Positions 10,650-23,192 are shown, counted from the stretch's first letter. The stretch: DNA of 64,000 nucleotides from Paramacrobiotus metropolitanus (GCF_019649055.1 NW_026570294.1:372001-436000); one strand, 5' to 3'. The notes: generated from the letters alone by a model not told the origin. Program-made: numbers and translations.

Positions 10650-11620
10650 ATGGACGCGGTAATCTATAATGTTGGTGATACATCCACCTCATACAGTTAT
10701 GATCCCAAGAGCGATTTTCTGGGTGAAGGCCAGTTTGGCAATGTGTACCGCGCCCGGCCGCTGGATGGCGTTCATCAAGGGGTTCAGTTAGCTTTAAAAA
10801 TCGCGAAGGACACCCCGGATGGTACTCCAACACCCGGACAAATGGCCCACTTTTCCAGGCTGGTACAACTGCGCCATGCCAACGTAGCAAAGATTTACCA
10901 TGTGTTTGTCATTCAAACCGGCAGGGGCAAATCGGTGCTGCATACTGCCATGGAGCTATGCTGTGGTGAGTTTGAGAAAATCATTGGCAACAGTATTTTT
11001 GGGTCCTAGCTTGATTGAATGGAACGTTGGATTCGGGCGCCGTTGTGCGTGACCTGACGCTTTTACAGTATTTTATCGGAATTACTATTGCTGTTGTGAA
11101 AGTTCCGATTATGCTGACACAGGTGAATCTGATGCTGCATCTGGACATTAAGCCAAGTAATGTCCTGATGGCAATGGGTGACGATCAAGACGAGCGGATG
11201 TTACTTGGCGATGTCGACGACATACGCAGCATGAGGGATCATCATACTACGTCACAGGACGTGACTTCGATGTGCGGTACAGTTGGTTTCATAAGTCCTG
11301 AAATTCTTCGCCGCGATATGCAACTGCCCACCACCAACCCCGGGCGACCGTCTGATCTGTGGAGCACTGGCTGCCTGTTTCTGAAGATTGCTGCCCATGT
11401 TACCGGAGATCACACAGAAGTGATTGGCCGTGGCGAGGACAGGCAGCCAGTGGCAGCGATAGCGCCGGCTCGCCGTCTCATGCTAATGGCTGACGGTTAT
11501 GTTCCGCTGACGCCAGCCGTCGTCCCGGAAGAAATCGCTGCGATTATCCGCCGTTGCTTAGTCGTTGATTCAACCGGCAGGATTTCAGCGCGGGAGCTGT
11601 TTAGCGTAGTGTCCAGGTAA
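10650..11620 (+). CDS. Divergent protein kinase 1, with an unresolved joint
   Basis: The N-lobe from 10650 has a glycine loop (GEGQFGNVYRA, about residues 24-34) and the ATP-binding Lys in LALKIAK. The C-lobe from about 11015 has the catalytic loop HLDIKPSNVL (HRD is HLD; Asp, Lys and Asn kept), DVD in place of DFG (GDVDDI), an SPE motif in place of APE, and SDLWSTGC of helix F. It ends ELFSVVSR at 11620. The two halves lie in different frames. A good donor (GTGAGT) follows 10965, but no AG in the right phase lies before the second half, and stops TAG 11007-11009 and TGA 11012-11014 sit at the seam. The sequence may therefore have a small lesion or unusual splicing. It is paralogous to the kinase at 16018. 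Substrate and pathway are unknown. The DFG change suggests weak or absent activity. Confidence 0.6.
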
Positions 11621-11803
11621 TGTATATCCGTTGTACGTTACTAGGAACTCTAGGATAGATTTTATAAGTTCAGCGAGGATACACTGGACGCAGTTTCATC
11701 ATAACGCTCCAGTTTTATATTCATGTAGATGTTTTTTTCTGGGGCACTACAATGTTGTGGGCTCGTGTCCACAGCTTTATAATAATCTGTGTGTTACTTG
11801 CAG

Positions 11804-13801
11804 TTGTCATCGGGAAGTCGAAACCACAGAGAACCGTGATAAGCAGACGGCGGAAGTACGTACTTACTTGGCAGACCGGAAATAATTATACTGTCATACG
11901 TACATACTGTATGCGTCCGTGCGACATTTACACTTTTATTGCGTTGTATGCTACGATATGATACTTTCTACTTAAAAAGAACTAATCATAACTATTTTGC
12001 AGACGAATCGGAACAACGATGTTACGGAGAGTTTTATCGACATGCGGCTTAAGCAAGATCTGCTGCGCGGCGTCTCCTCCTATGGTTTCAAGACGCCTTC
12101 GGCCATTCAACGACTAGCGATTGTGCCCTGTTTGAAAGGTATGCGTATACTGGTCGATCCGTGTTGGTTTGGTGATTTGATCTACTGTGATCTGATTTGA
12201 TCTACGTCGCTGCAGGCCGGGATGTGATCGCGCAATCCCTTTCCGAGACCGGGAAAACCGCCACCTTCGCTGTATCTGTTCTCCAGATCATTGACACGGC
12301 TAGTTTTGAATGCCAGGCTCTAGTGTTGGCGCCTACAAGGGGGATGGCTGAACAGGTCAGTGTACAAGTGTCATTTTCAAACAAATTACTTCGTGAATAC
12401 CAGTATGCAATGTCCACGACTCATTCAATGCTGTATCGCGTTACATTATTCGATTACTGACGTGCTGGCACTGTCTTCCAGGTTAAAACGATGCTACTGG
12501 GATTAGGCCGCTATCTGGATGTGCGGTGCTACGTGTGCGTAAACAGTCAGCACGGCGTGGTCAAGCTGGACCAGTGCCCGCACGTGGTGGTCGGCACACC
12601 GGATCATGTCCACGATTTAATTTCCCAGAGAGCTGTGTGTAAGTGCACTGGGTCATTCTGATTACCATAGTTAGTGTCTCTTATTTTGGCTTTTATGAAT
12701 CCACAGCCGTTAACGCTCTGAAGATGTTCGTACTGGATGAAGCAGAGAAAACATTGGCGCTTGGTTTCAAGGAGCACATTTATGACATCTTCAAGATCCT
12801 TCCCGCAGCCATTCAGGTACAGAAAGCTTTTCGAAAGGCTTTTTCGACGTGTTCAATGACTGGCAGGAATCTTCCACTTTAGATGGTGCTGCTGAGTGCC
12901 ACGATGACCCCAGATGTACTGGAAGTGGCGGAGAAGGTCATGCGCGATCCCATTCGGATTTCGGCTAAGACTGATGAGTTGGCGCTGGAGGGAATCCATC
13001 AGTTTTTCGTCGATGTCCATCGCGAGGTGCGCTTTTATTTTCAGCATTCTGTTTATTCGTGCAAGAAATTTCGAAATTACGTTTTAGCGGTAAAAATTGG
13101 CATATTTGGTAGCTTCTTGCTGAAGCCGTCATACGGCGCTTGCTCTTCACCGTGAAGTTATTTGAGCAAACGGTTAAAATTCCTGGGTATTTGTAGGATT
13201 GGAAGTTCGAAACACTGTGTGATTTGTATTCCACAGTATGGATTTCACAGAGTATTATCTTTTGTAATACCCACGAAAAGGCTGAATCCCTCACCAGTCA
13301 GATGCAGGCCGACAGTCATACAGTCAGCAGCATGGTAAGAAAGCCGCGTCTAGTAAATCCTTTGTTGAGCAATCAAAACAGTGTGGCCGTTTGTGATCGG
13401 CAGTACGGGGAGGTGAGCAAAGAGGAGCGCGAAGTGATTATGCGAGAGTTCCGTAGCGGAATGAGCCGCGTCCTCATCACAACGGATCGGCTGACTCGCG
13501 GCATCGATGTCCAGTCAGTTAACTTAATTATCAACTATGATCTGCCCAATAAATGCGAGGACTACATACACCGGTGAGCAGCTGTTTCCTTCTAGCGACC
13601 TTCACTGCGTAATATTATGTACCTTTGTATCGACGTTGTATGCGTTGCAGTGTAGGGCACGGTGGCCGCATTGGACGTACCGGTAAAAGCTGTGCTGTCA
13701 GTTTTGTGACCAGAGAGGACGTTCGCCATTTGAAGGAAATTGAGCAGTACTACAACACCAAGATCGAGGAGATGCCCAGTAATATCGCCGACCTATTGTG
13801 A
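11804..13801 (+). CDS. Very divergent eIF4A-like DEAD-box helicase
   Basis: Exons: 11804-11855 (probable), 12003-12138, 12216-12355, 12482-12638, 12707-12816, 12883-13026, 13197-13334, 13404-13573, 13651-13801. All joints keep frame. About 398 residues are traced against about 406 in eIF4A. The first coding exon with ATG was not found. It follows eIF4A along its whole length (for example [62 protein letters not shown]), so eIF4A is the clear closest family; eIF4A unwinds mRNA 5' leaders in eIF4F. Core motifs are changed: motif I ends SETGKT instead of SGTGKT, Ia reads PTRGMA for PTRELA, Ib TPDH for TPGR, II DEAE for DEAD, V TRGID for ARGID, VI HRVGHGGR for HRIGRGGR. Motif III SAT is intact. 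ATPase activity is doubtful. Because exon structure and frame are intact, a changed function is at least as likely as recent death. Confidence 0.85.
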
Positions 13802-16017
13802 TCTGAATTCTGGAATGAGATGACGTGGAGGCGCCCTGATGATACAGGGCAGAGTGACTACAGACTTATGCGTAGCGTAGTGTGCTGGGTTTTGGCGGGG
13901 AGCAAAGTACCTGACTGTGTATCACACCGGCAATAATTTGTTACTTCTCTGTAATTATATTTTTCACTGAGTGGCTAGTGTCAACTTGCACTTAACACAA
14001 TTTTTTGCACAGATTTGTGACTTATTATTAAGAGTCACGATATTTTTTGTCCAGTGTTTATTACTTATTATCAATGTGAAACTGAAAAAGGTAAGAATGC
14101 AAATTCGCAGGCAGCTGTTTACAGTTTTGTCTAAGCTTTTGTAGCAGTAGTGTACTCGTTAAGAAACAAATTAAAACAAACTTTACTCTTGTTATCACAA
14201 ACTCCTCCGGCAAGAAGAGCGTTCCTGTATCCGCAAGTAGTCAGTCTACTGCGTAGATATGATTAGTGGGTTAGGGAGATGGATTAGTGGGAATTAATTC
14301 GAGTTTAATGCTGCACAGGCGGAAGACAAGAAAAGCCGATTATACGCGTATCTAAAAAACACATACTCATATTATATTTTTGCGACCCTGGCTTTCGGAC
14401 ACGGGCCTCAAGGGAACTCGGCAACTGCCTTAGTGAAAGGAATCGGCAAGCGGCTGAAGCAACACACCGGTGAACCTCGCTTGTAAATGCAAAGCCTGCG
14501 GCAACGTCTTTCGTTAGCAGTCCAGTGAGGCAACGCCCTCCCCATGCTCGGGACCCTGGATGGAGCCAGTCGTTTAAAGGAACTGTTTATGTTATAATTT
14601 CATCGTATTTCGTTTAAAAAATCTTCACAAGCTTTTGTTCTGGAAACAATGAAAAGGTCCGCGCCGAGGATTAAGAACAGTCGGTTTTTCAGCTTGAATG
14701 GAACCAGAAGGCCTGATCCCTGAAACATCAGAAACGACCGCATCGCCGGTTGTAATCTTGTAATCACAGTGGTCCTGTGAGAAAGCGGGAAACTGTGGCT
14801 GTTACCTACGGAGTAACATTTACTAATCGCAATTACGTCACAAACTGTAGCCGCTGCAGAGTAGACCGGAAATGGACATCGACGAAGCACAGCTGGCTGC
14901 AGCCACGATACCAGCTCGTACCGGCTGAAATTTGCATATTGTCCTTTTAATTTTACAGACTTTAAAATTTACAGAATTTCTTACAGACTGAAAAAACTTA
15001 TTTTCTTAGAGACTTTCTTAAACTTTCTTACAGACAGAGGGCTGAAATGTACAGATTTTTAAATTTACATAATCTTTTTTTACCGGCTGAAATTTACTTA
15101 CCTTTGGGAGACTGTACCAAAAATCAGGTGGGCAAGGTCGAAAGCCATAACTGGCCAGTGCGCCACTGCCGCCGGTCCGAAACGCGTAAAAAGTTTTGTG
15201 CAGCGGTTGTTCGTTCAACGCACCAAGGGAATGCGATTAAGATTAACCGTGCGTAATGGGCACGATTTCCTAGCAAGGTGGCATAGAAGAGGTATTTCTG
15301 TTGCGAAATTTAATGTCTTATTTGATTATTTTTGAAGTCTTATAATATCAACTGTCCAAGTCCAAACTGCGCTCGATGTGGACTGTCTTCCGAATAATTC
15401 CGATGTGGTTGGCCGTTGGTGCATGTAAAACTGTAAAATGTACTGTAATGATGATATCGCGTACGTGCATCTACTATCTATACCCTGTACGGTATTCAAT
15501 ATAAATTTTTTATTAATTTTGTTGGTAGCCGGTAGGCCTAGGTAAACGTACATTTTATTGGATTACTGACTGTACGAGTTACTTGCTAGTTACCGACAAT
15601 CAGCAGTGAGATGAGCTGTAGCGCCTGCTGGCACACTACTGACATACATTTAATACTGATGAGTCAATACTCTGTTAGTGTAGACTCAGTGAGTAGTACG
15701 TAACTTACGATCGTTAGTACAGCGGGCATGTGCAAGGCCATGTGCTGCACGTTTGATTTCCCGTGTACGCATCGAAGTGGGAAATCTCAGCGAACGCGAA
15801 GTTATGTGGGCTTAACGTCGAATATCCAATACATACAGTACTTATTAAATAAGTATTTTTCCTTTTGCTACGTACTCTGATACTTTTACGTTTTTAATCT
15901 GTTGCTGCATTCGACAATGGCAGTGCTGTAATCGGCAGCAAAATTCGAAGAGCCGAAATCTGTGGAACGCATACATCCTTTTCTTCAAATGCTTGGCTGT
16001 CAGCATCTGTTAACATC
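13802..16017. other. Intergenic
   Basis: 2.2 kb between the helicase and the second kinase. Open frames (14600-14890, 15018-15256) have no recognisable family, and I judge them to be chance. No repeats or RNA genes recognised. Confidence 0.5.
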
Positions 16018-17106
16018 ATGAAACCCGCACAAATTGGTAGGACTTGCCAGCATCACTGGGATGGAAAAACAGGCCGCATTGGGAATGGTTTTTTTGGCGA
16101 AGTTTTTACGGCGAGAATTACTGAGCGCGGAGATTACACCGGACAAGATGTTGTGGTTGTCAAGAGGGTGTACATGAAGCATACGCAGTTTCTGGAGGAT
16201 ACGAACAATTTTGCCAGATATCAGCAGAGACTGCAAGCCATCTTTTGTCTTACTCATGACAACTTGATGAAATACCATAAAGTCTCCGTATACCCACAAC
16301 TTGTCGGTGCCACATTCGAGTTTATGATGGACTACTATCCCTGTATGTATCGCTACATTATCACATTTAAGTGCAGTCTGTGCGCCAGTTAAACACGCAT
16401 TCACCTCCGAATAGCAGTTATGGTTGTAAACTGTCCGGTTTGGTATTTAGATGGGAATCTTAGAGCTAGACTGGATATGATGAAGAATACCAGAACACTC
16501 TTGGATCCCGCTAAGGCTGTCCGGTATTCCGTCGATCTCGCGAGCGGCTTGTCATTTCTCCACCAAAACAACCTTACGCACGGCGATCTGAAGCCGGAGA
16601 ATGTCCTGATCGACTGCGCGGACGGTCGACCAGAAAAACTGCTCATCTCGGACTTGGACGGCATTGTCACCATTTTGCGCGGCGCTATCAGCTCGTTGTC
16701 CAACGGGCACTGGCGCACCAGTATGCGCTACATGTCCCCGGAGATGCTGGATGCCTTTACGCCGGCCGCCCAGCATGACGTCTGGTCGGCCATTCCCGCG
16801 GCGAAGACCGATGTGTGGAGTGCGGGCTGTATCGCGCTGGACCTGATACGCTGCATCACCGGCGACCATCAGGAGCTTCTGCGCAATCCCGTCACCGGCC
16901 AAGTTATGGGCCAGGAGCGCCGGCTGAGTACGATGGCCTTCCTCGTCGCCGTGAGTGTTCATCACTGTATTCCCGTAATTAATGCTCCCCCGCCGGTTCC
17001 TCCGTTGTTGGCTGAGTGTGTACGACGCTGCTTGCAAGTCGATATTAACGACCGATTGTCGGCCGAGACGTTGCTCAAGGAGCTCTTGTCCATGAAGCTC
17101 AACTGA
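16018..17106 (+). CDS. Divergent protein kinase 2 (two exons)
   Basis: Exons 16018-16342 and 16451-17106 join in phase, giving about 326 residues. The join creates MDYYPYGNL, a normal hinge region, which supports the intron. Domains in order: glycine loop GRIGNGFFGEVF (about residues 20-31); ATP-binding Lys in VVVKRV; catalytic loop HGDLKPENVL (HRD is HGD; Asp, Lys and Asn kept); DLDG in place of DFG; SPEM for APE; DVWSAGC in helix F; ECVRRCLQVDINDRLS near the C-terminus. A 33-bp tandem duplication (16762-16794 and 16795-16827) repeats PAA..DVWSA. It shares with kinase 1 the Asp at the DFG Gly position and the D.WS.GC helix F, so the two are paralogues separated by the helicase gene. The pathway is unknown. 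The codon-biased GC-rich second exon suggests a functional gene. Confidence 0.8.
16762..16827 (+). repeat. 33-bp tandem duplication inside kinase 2
   Basis: The two 33-base units encode PAAQHDVWSAI and PAAKTDVWSAG. Frame is kept, adding 11 residues between the SPE motif and helix F. The nucleotide copies have diverged at several positions, so the duplication is not recent. Confidence 0.8.
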
Positions 17107-17556
17107 TCTAAATGTTGTGACGGTTTTATAACTCTTTTAAACTGCGGCCTAATGCTTTGTTAGTGCGCAAATTTAGTTTTTGTCAGGAGGTTTCGCGAAG
17201 CACAAGACGGAAACCGAAGATTAAGTATTACGCCTCTATGGTATTACCAGTTTTGTACACCATCACTAGAACTTTCGTTTTGTGCGCAGCCTCGGATACT
17301 TCTTTTGCTTCTGGTTTAGGTCATTCCGTCGGCTGGTATAGGCAAATTAAAGTGGACAAACATTATGTTAGACGCACCGTAGTCCACCGAAAGTCAGTTA
17401 TTATCCGATTTTCTAGAAATTTTACTATGACGATGAATCTGATCGAACTAAAACCAGTCTCATGGCAATTTTTTTCGATTTTGGTAAAATAATATCAGTT
17501 TTTGAGAATGTCAGGAAAATGTTGTAAACCTAATTCTGAACGTCACTTTTAAAAGG

Positions 17557-17562
17557 AATAAA
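17557..17562 (+). promoter_or_regulatory. Polyadenylation signal AATAAA
   Basis: A canonical hexamer about 450 bases after the kinase 2 stop. It is assigned by position. Confidence 0.4.
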
Positions 17563-17863
17563 AAGTATTCCCTCATACAAAGTAGGGCTTGTGCGTAGAA
17601 TTTATTTGCAGCATCCTGAACTAAAAAATACAAAGCCCGGTGAACAAGGGAATTAAGTAGTGCACCACAACTACGTACGTGATGCTAAGGCAGACATCAT
17701 CATATACCAAGAGCGAGGTTTTCCGCGCCAGGATAGCCCCAAGACGGAGCAACACGCGCGAATCAAACAAGTCCACCATGTCACACCGACATTCTGCATG
17801 TTGTCCCGTTCATCCAGAACGCATGCCCGGTCCAGGAGGATGATCTACTCAATCAACGGCCCG

Positions 17864-18393
17864 CGCCAGCGAAATCCACGCCTGCATTTCCAATTTTCCG
17901 CGTGATCGGCTTGTTCCACAAACAATTCTGCCAATTCTCGTTCGTGTATGCACGAATATTATAAACATACGATTATAATACACCGGTGAATTAATTAGAA
18001 AATAAGTACTGTAATATAAATAAATTCACGAAATTAACTACTCCGTAGTATGCATTAATGACCCGCAAGGTGAAGAAAAAATAAGTTAAATTAGTTAGAA
18101 AGAATACTTGTTATAATAAATTGGAAATGCAGGCGTGGATTTCGCTGGCGCGAAATCCACGCCTGCATTTCCAATTTTCCGCGTGATCGGCTTGTTCCAC
18201 AAACAATTCTGCCAATTCTCGTTCGTGTATGCACGAATATTATAAACATACGATTATAATACACCGGTGAATTAATTAGAAAATAAGTACTGTAATATAA
18301 ATAAATTCACGAAATTAACTACTCCGTAGTATGCATTAATGACCCGCAAGGTGAAGAAAAAATAAGTTAAATTAGTTAGAAAGAATACTTGTA
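17864..18393. repeat. Direct duplication with inverted junction
   Basis: 17870-18112 and 18151-18393 are essentially identical over 243 bases, with a period of 281 bases. Between them, 18121-18150 is the reverse complement of 17864-17893, so the second copy opens with a perfect hairpin around 18123-18172. The near identity means a very recent event or an assembly artefact. Confidence 0.9.
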
Positions 18394-19489
18394 GTATAAA
18401 TTAAATTGAAAAAAAACCAACAAAAATAATTAAATGTAAGTACAAACAACCTAATCAAATAATAAATAACATGGGCAAATAAAAATACGAATGCTCAATC
18501 AAGCTGATAAGCGACCCGCAAGATTAATTGGAAATAAATTCAACTGAAGATAATAGAGATTCGATCCGCACCGGTACGTAACTGACAACTGAAAATAGTT
18601 TTGAAATTCTTTACGCAGCGTTTCTCAAGAATACGCTGCTAATTGAACGGGATTAAAGAAAACTTAATGAAAACTTCTCTTCACCATCAGTAATAACACT
18701 GCATGCATGGCTGCTATAAACAGGCAGATCACTTCTTAATGATTATAATTTTTACATAATCCCACATCCGCACCAACCCCATCCGCGTGCATTACCAGTT
18801 CTTAATTTTCAAAAGTAAGTATAGTGTTGCCGGTATCTGTACACGCACCGGCACATGTGCAGGATCTGGCCGAGCAATCAAGCAGCAGTTGCATTACGCA
18901 ATTAAGCCGCACCACCAACAATGAGCGCGGCTCCATAACCACATGACTATTCTCAATTTCTCACTTCGGAATACATTTGTAGGAGTGAATACCCACCACT
19001 ATAAACACATCAACAGGTGCCTTTACGAAACCAAATCCGGTGAGCGATGATACTTGGCAGTGTTGGCGTTAGATAATCCCAGCAATTACCACTGTGTATG
19101 AGAACTCTCACTTTTCTCATCAAAACGCCAGAACCGCCAGCGAATACCGGCGATTATGCAGCACACGTGGATCATGTATCAATCAAAGAAAAACCGTACT
19201 GGCTATATATACCAACCAGTATCCACGAGAGAAATCATTCATTTTCGCTGCACGGAATATTTTTCAACAGAAAATTACGCTGATTTTCTTTGTTGATAAT
19301 AACAATCGTTATTCAGTGCGGGACAGAGGCGACGCTGCAGCTGCTTTAATTATCGATTGGGACGCTGGTCGTCTGGGCTGCAGTCTCTGTGTAACTGGGT
19401 CACGTCGCTCTTCAGACTTTCACTTTTAATTACCAAATCCGGCTGTCCTGATTTTTTTTAAAGTTATTTATATTTTTCTGTTATTAACC

Positions 19490-22400
19490 ATGGATTTATG
19501 GGATTTGTTTTCGTTCCGCGTGTGCTTGGCGGTGATTTTGTTTTTAATTTTTGTCCGGGAAGGTTTTTGTGCGGCGTCGACGCGGAAGATTGACGGGCGC
19601 AGTACAACGGTCAAGGTTGACGATGTCGACGAACAGAATCTTATAACACCGCCATCCGCATCTGTCAAAAAAGCCGGTAAGCGCAGATTACTGTTAATTT
19701 TAAATCGCCCAATGATGCAGAGGTTCCCATGACTTTTTCCTAAACCTAAAATGAATTTAAGATTTTCTTTAATTCTTTAATCGCTTAATTTTTAAGCGGA
19801 TTGACTTTTGGTTTTACTGTTATCGATCTCGTTCGCACGAAACTAATTATACCAGATTATTTCAAATATATTATCAAAAGTTTGTTGATAATTTCTTAAA
19901 CTATTTTTTATTGTTGTTGTTCAATGTAATTTCAGATATATCTGCATTATTTTGATTCAAATGAAAACTGACTCAATAGGGAGGAATTTTAAAGAAATTA
20001 CTCCGGACAAATATAAAACGAAAAATTCTGCTAAAAATTAGAACACTGAAATTTAAAAATTAAAAATTAATTTAAAAATTAGCAACATTGAGATTTAAAA
20101 GCGACTGGGCGGTCTCCATTAAAATGGTGTTTAGTAAATACTAATTTTAAATTTTATTTTTCTAGCATTAAGGCGACTGCAACCCATCAAACTGGCCAAC
20201 CTAACCATCACTACCTTTAACAAAACCGCCGTCCTGCAGCCGCGGGACCTCGACGACACCAACACCACCACCTCCAACGCCCGCTCCGGCGCCCTGGCCC
20301 AACCGCGCACCTCCATGGACGACTTCGATGCCCTGCCCATCTCCCCGCTGGGTGGCTTCAAATCCTACCAGAAGAGCTATGTTAACATGCCCGGCTACCA
20401 GATGGCCAAGGAAAAAGTCCAAGGGGGTGGCCTCCAGCCATCCCTGATCCCCGGACCCGGCGCGGAACTGGTGGGAGTCGGCGTGGGACCTCCAACGCCG
20501 ATTGTCGGTGGAATCGGTGGTCCGGTGCCGCTGCAAGCAGGTACGGTTACGAAATCGAAAGTGGTTGCGAAGTTATGGCGTTCCGGTTGAAGATGCCAAG
20601 TCGCAGTTATGATTTTTGTTGTGGCGCCCGCGGCGCTTCGAATTAGCGGTAAAATGGTGTAGTTTGTGTAAGATGTCATGTCATATATTGTCATCTATGA
20701 ATCGCAAGCCAAGCGCATCAGCGCCGGGTGACTGGCATTTGCCGCAGTTAAGGGCTAAAAATGCCGTTGCATAATTAACGATTATATTAATTGCACCTAA
20801 AAGGATTATGAAAAGCTTGGCACTATTTTACTACAATTTAGATTTTATTAAACTATTATTTAATAATTTCCAGCCAAAACTGTTAATGCACTATGGAAAA
20901 TGAGTTAAAAAATTAGTATTATTAACGGAGAAACGATTAACAAAATGTAAAACAAGTTGAATAAAAATTATATATAAAATATAAAAATAACTGTATACAA
21001 ATATAAAAATAACTGTATATAAAAATAACTGTATACAAAATAACGTTTTGTATCGGTAAGAGACTGGACTTTGTGTAATGTGTTGAAATGGTGAACTGCG
21101 TAATTTGCTGTTAACCTATGTTAATGTGAATAACCCAATAAACTTTGTTTACTGTATACATATACCGAAGTCATTTTGTTAACTTCGGCGATATCTATAT
21201 TTCAGGTCCAGTTCTGGAACCGGGTTTAGCGCAATACATCGCCATGATGCGCGGTAACCGCCGCCCCGTCCCACCTTTCTACGGCGCCGGGCCACGCCCC
21301 CTGCCACCCCACTGCACCTGCGCCCCACTGGCCGACTGCCGCGACGTTTCCGCCTTAGCCCGCGACTACGGCGACGACGCCTACAACGGCAACTGCCTTC
21401 CCGGGCAGGTGGTCTGCTGCAACCAGGACCTCCTCGACCAGATGAACACCGCCGACCACCCGGTCGGGCCCCTGACCGCCGGACCGGCCTACGGACCCCG
21501 TCCGGTGCCCCAGCCCGTCCCGGTAGCCGCAGCCGTGCCCCGCCCCGTCCCGGTGGTCCCTCTCGGTCCCGCGGTGTCCGTGCCGGCGCCAGTGGTCAGA
21601 CTGCCGCCGCCAACCAACTACAATCCCCCGATTATAGGACGCCCAAAGCCGGTGGCGGTGATCGACGCGGTGCCGGTGCCGCCGCTGTACGGCGCCGGTG
21701 TCGGGTCGGGTCCGGTATTGTGCGGGAAGAAGGGCCGGAATCCGTTGGCGCGGGTGTACGATGGGGATGATAAGATGTCGGATTCGGAGTTCGGGGAGTT
21801 CCCGTGGATGGCCGCGGTGCTGCTGGCGCCGGAGCTAACGTACCAGTGCGGCGGGGCGCTGATTGCACCGAGATTTGTGCTGACGGCCGCTCACTGCGTT
21901 GCACGGTAAGAAACGTGTTTGTTTTATCTGTTTTTAAAAAAAAAATTATTTTCACTTACTATTTTTTGTTGTTTAGTACGCAAAACATTTTTTATATAAT
22001 GTTGTAATATCTAAAAGGGTATAAATAACTAATGCAGTTTAAAAAACTTTTGGCGTAGTTGTCGTAGTAGTCGTATTAGTCGTTGTCGTAGTTGACACTT
22101 TTAAATTCTTTGATAAACAAAATTGACATAGAAGTTTGTTTTACGTTTTTGTTGCGTTTATGAGAGTGTAATTTTAAAAGAATAATTTAAAAATCATGAT
22201 AACATTTTATATTTTTAAATTATAGAAACAAACACCGCAACTTAATCGTGCGCCTGGGCGAGTACGATGTGACTAACACCGAGGAGCCGCCGTATCAAGA
22301 CATCAAAGTGACGGACGTGGTCATGCACGCCGGCTACCACAGCGGCACCCTCAAGAACGACATTGCCCTTCTCGTCCTGGACACACCCGCCATCTTCAAC

Positions 22401-23192
22401 GAGTACATTTCGCCGGTGTGTCTGCCGGAATATGCACCGGAAACCGGCGGTGTTTGTACCGTCACCGGTTGGGGCAAGGACACCATCTCCCGTGAGTACC
22501 AGAATCCAGGTCAGCATTTGTTAGACAAGAAAAATATAACGTATGTGACCTTCAGATGGCAAGTGGGCTAACCGGCTGAAATCGGTGGATGTGCCGCTGG
22601 TTAGCAATGAATTCTGTGAAGCTTCCTACCGCAAATCGCCGCAGCTGGGCCCGTACTTCAATCTGCATGATAGTTTCGTGTGTGCTGGTGCCCCGGGCAA
22701 GGACGCTTGTTATGTAAGTTGACAGGAAAAATTATACCAATTAATTATTTGTTATTTATCATTTTTTTAAAATATTATTTTTCACTCCCCCTTTTCTTGT
22801 TTTCGACATGCACAGTACAGTTATGGTAAAAAATTAAACCAAAGAAGTTTAAATTCCAAAAATAATAAATATTTTAAATTATTTAAAAATTAAAAAAAAC
22901 GTATCAAAATGTACGCGTAATTAAATTTTATTATTTACTGCTTATCAATGTTTATTACTGACAGTTGTGGCAGTTAAGCCGGTTTTATCAATGCAAACAT
23001 TTTTGTATTTTTTATCAGGGTGACGGCGGCAGTCCGATGGTGTGTTCGCGCGACCCGGCCAGCGAGCGCGGCTACCAGCTGATGGGGCTGGTCAGTTGGG
23101 GCATCGACTGCGGCCAGTATCCCGGAGCGTACACGCGTGTACAAAAGTTCGTACCCTGGATACACGATGTCATGAACAAGTTTCCCAACTAA
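19490..23192 (+). CDS. Clip-domain serine protease homologue (GDGGSP type)
   Basis: Exons 19490-19676, 20166-20540, 21206-21905, 22226-22491, 22556-22713 and 23019-23192 all join in phase, giving about 619 residues. It starts with a signal peptide ([18 protein letters not shown]). A long Gly/Pro-rich region follows, then a clip-like Cys module (about 21310-21420: [10 protein letters not shown] to CLPGQVVCC), a second Pro/Val-rich linker and an S1 domain. The S1 domain keeps His (LTAAHC, exon 3) and Asp (KNDIALL, exon 4), but the Ser motif is GDGGSP, so catalytic Ser is Gly. This is the signature of arthropod clip-domain homologues such as prophenoloxidase-activating cofactors and masquerade-like proteins, which act as non-enzymatic cofactors in haemolymph cascades. 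That role is inferred from the family. The S1 C-terminus ([14 protein letters not shown]) is complete. The exon 5/6 joint falls immediately before GDGGSP. Confidence 0.88.
20955..21045. repeat. Short tandem repeat in intron 2
   Basis: Several imperfect copies of an ATAAAAATAACTGTATA word occur in the intron between exons 2 and 3 of the clip-domain homologue. No function seen. Confidence 0.5.

Larger units (their letters stand above)
17107..19489. other. Intergenic with a recent local duplication
   Basis: It contains a polyadenylation signal for kinase 2 and the direct repeat described separately. Open frames at 17157-17492, 17660-17905 and 19094-19429 have no recognisable family. Otherwise AT-rich spacer. 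Confidence 0.5.
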
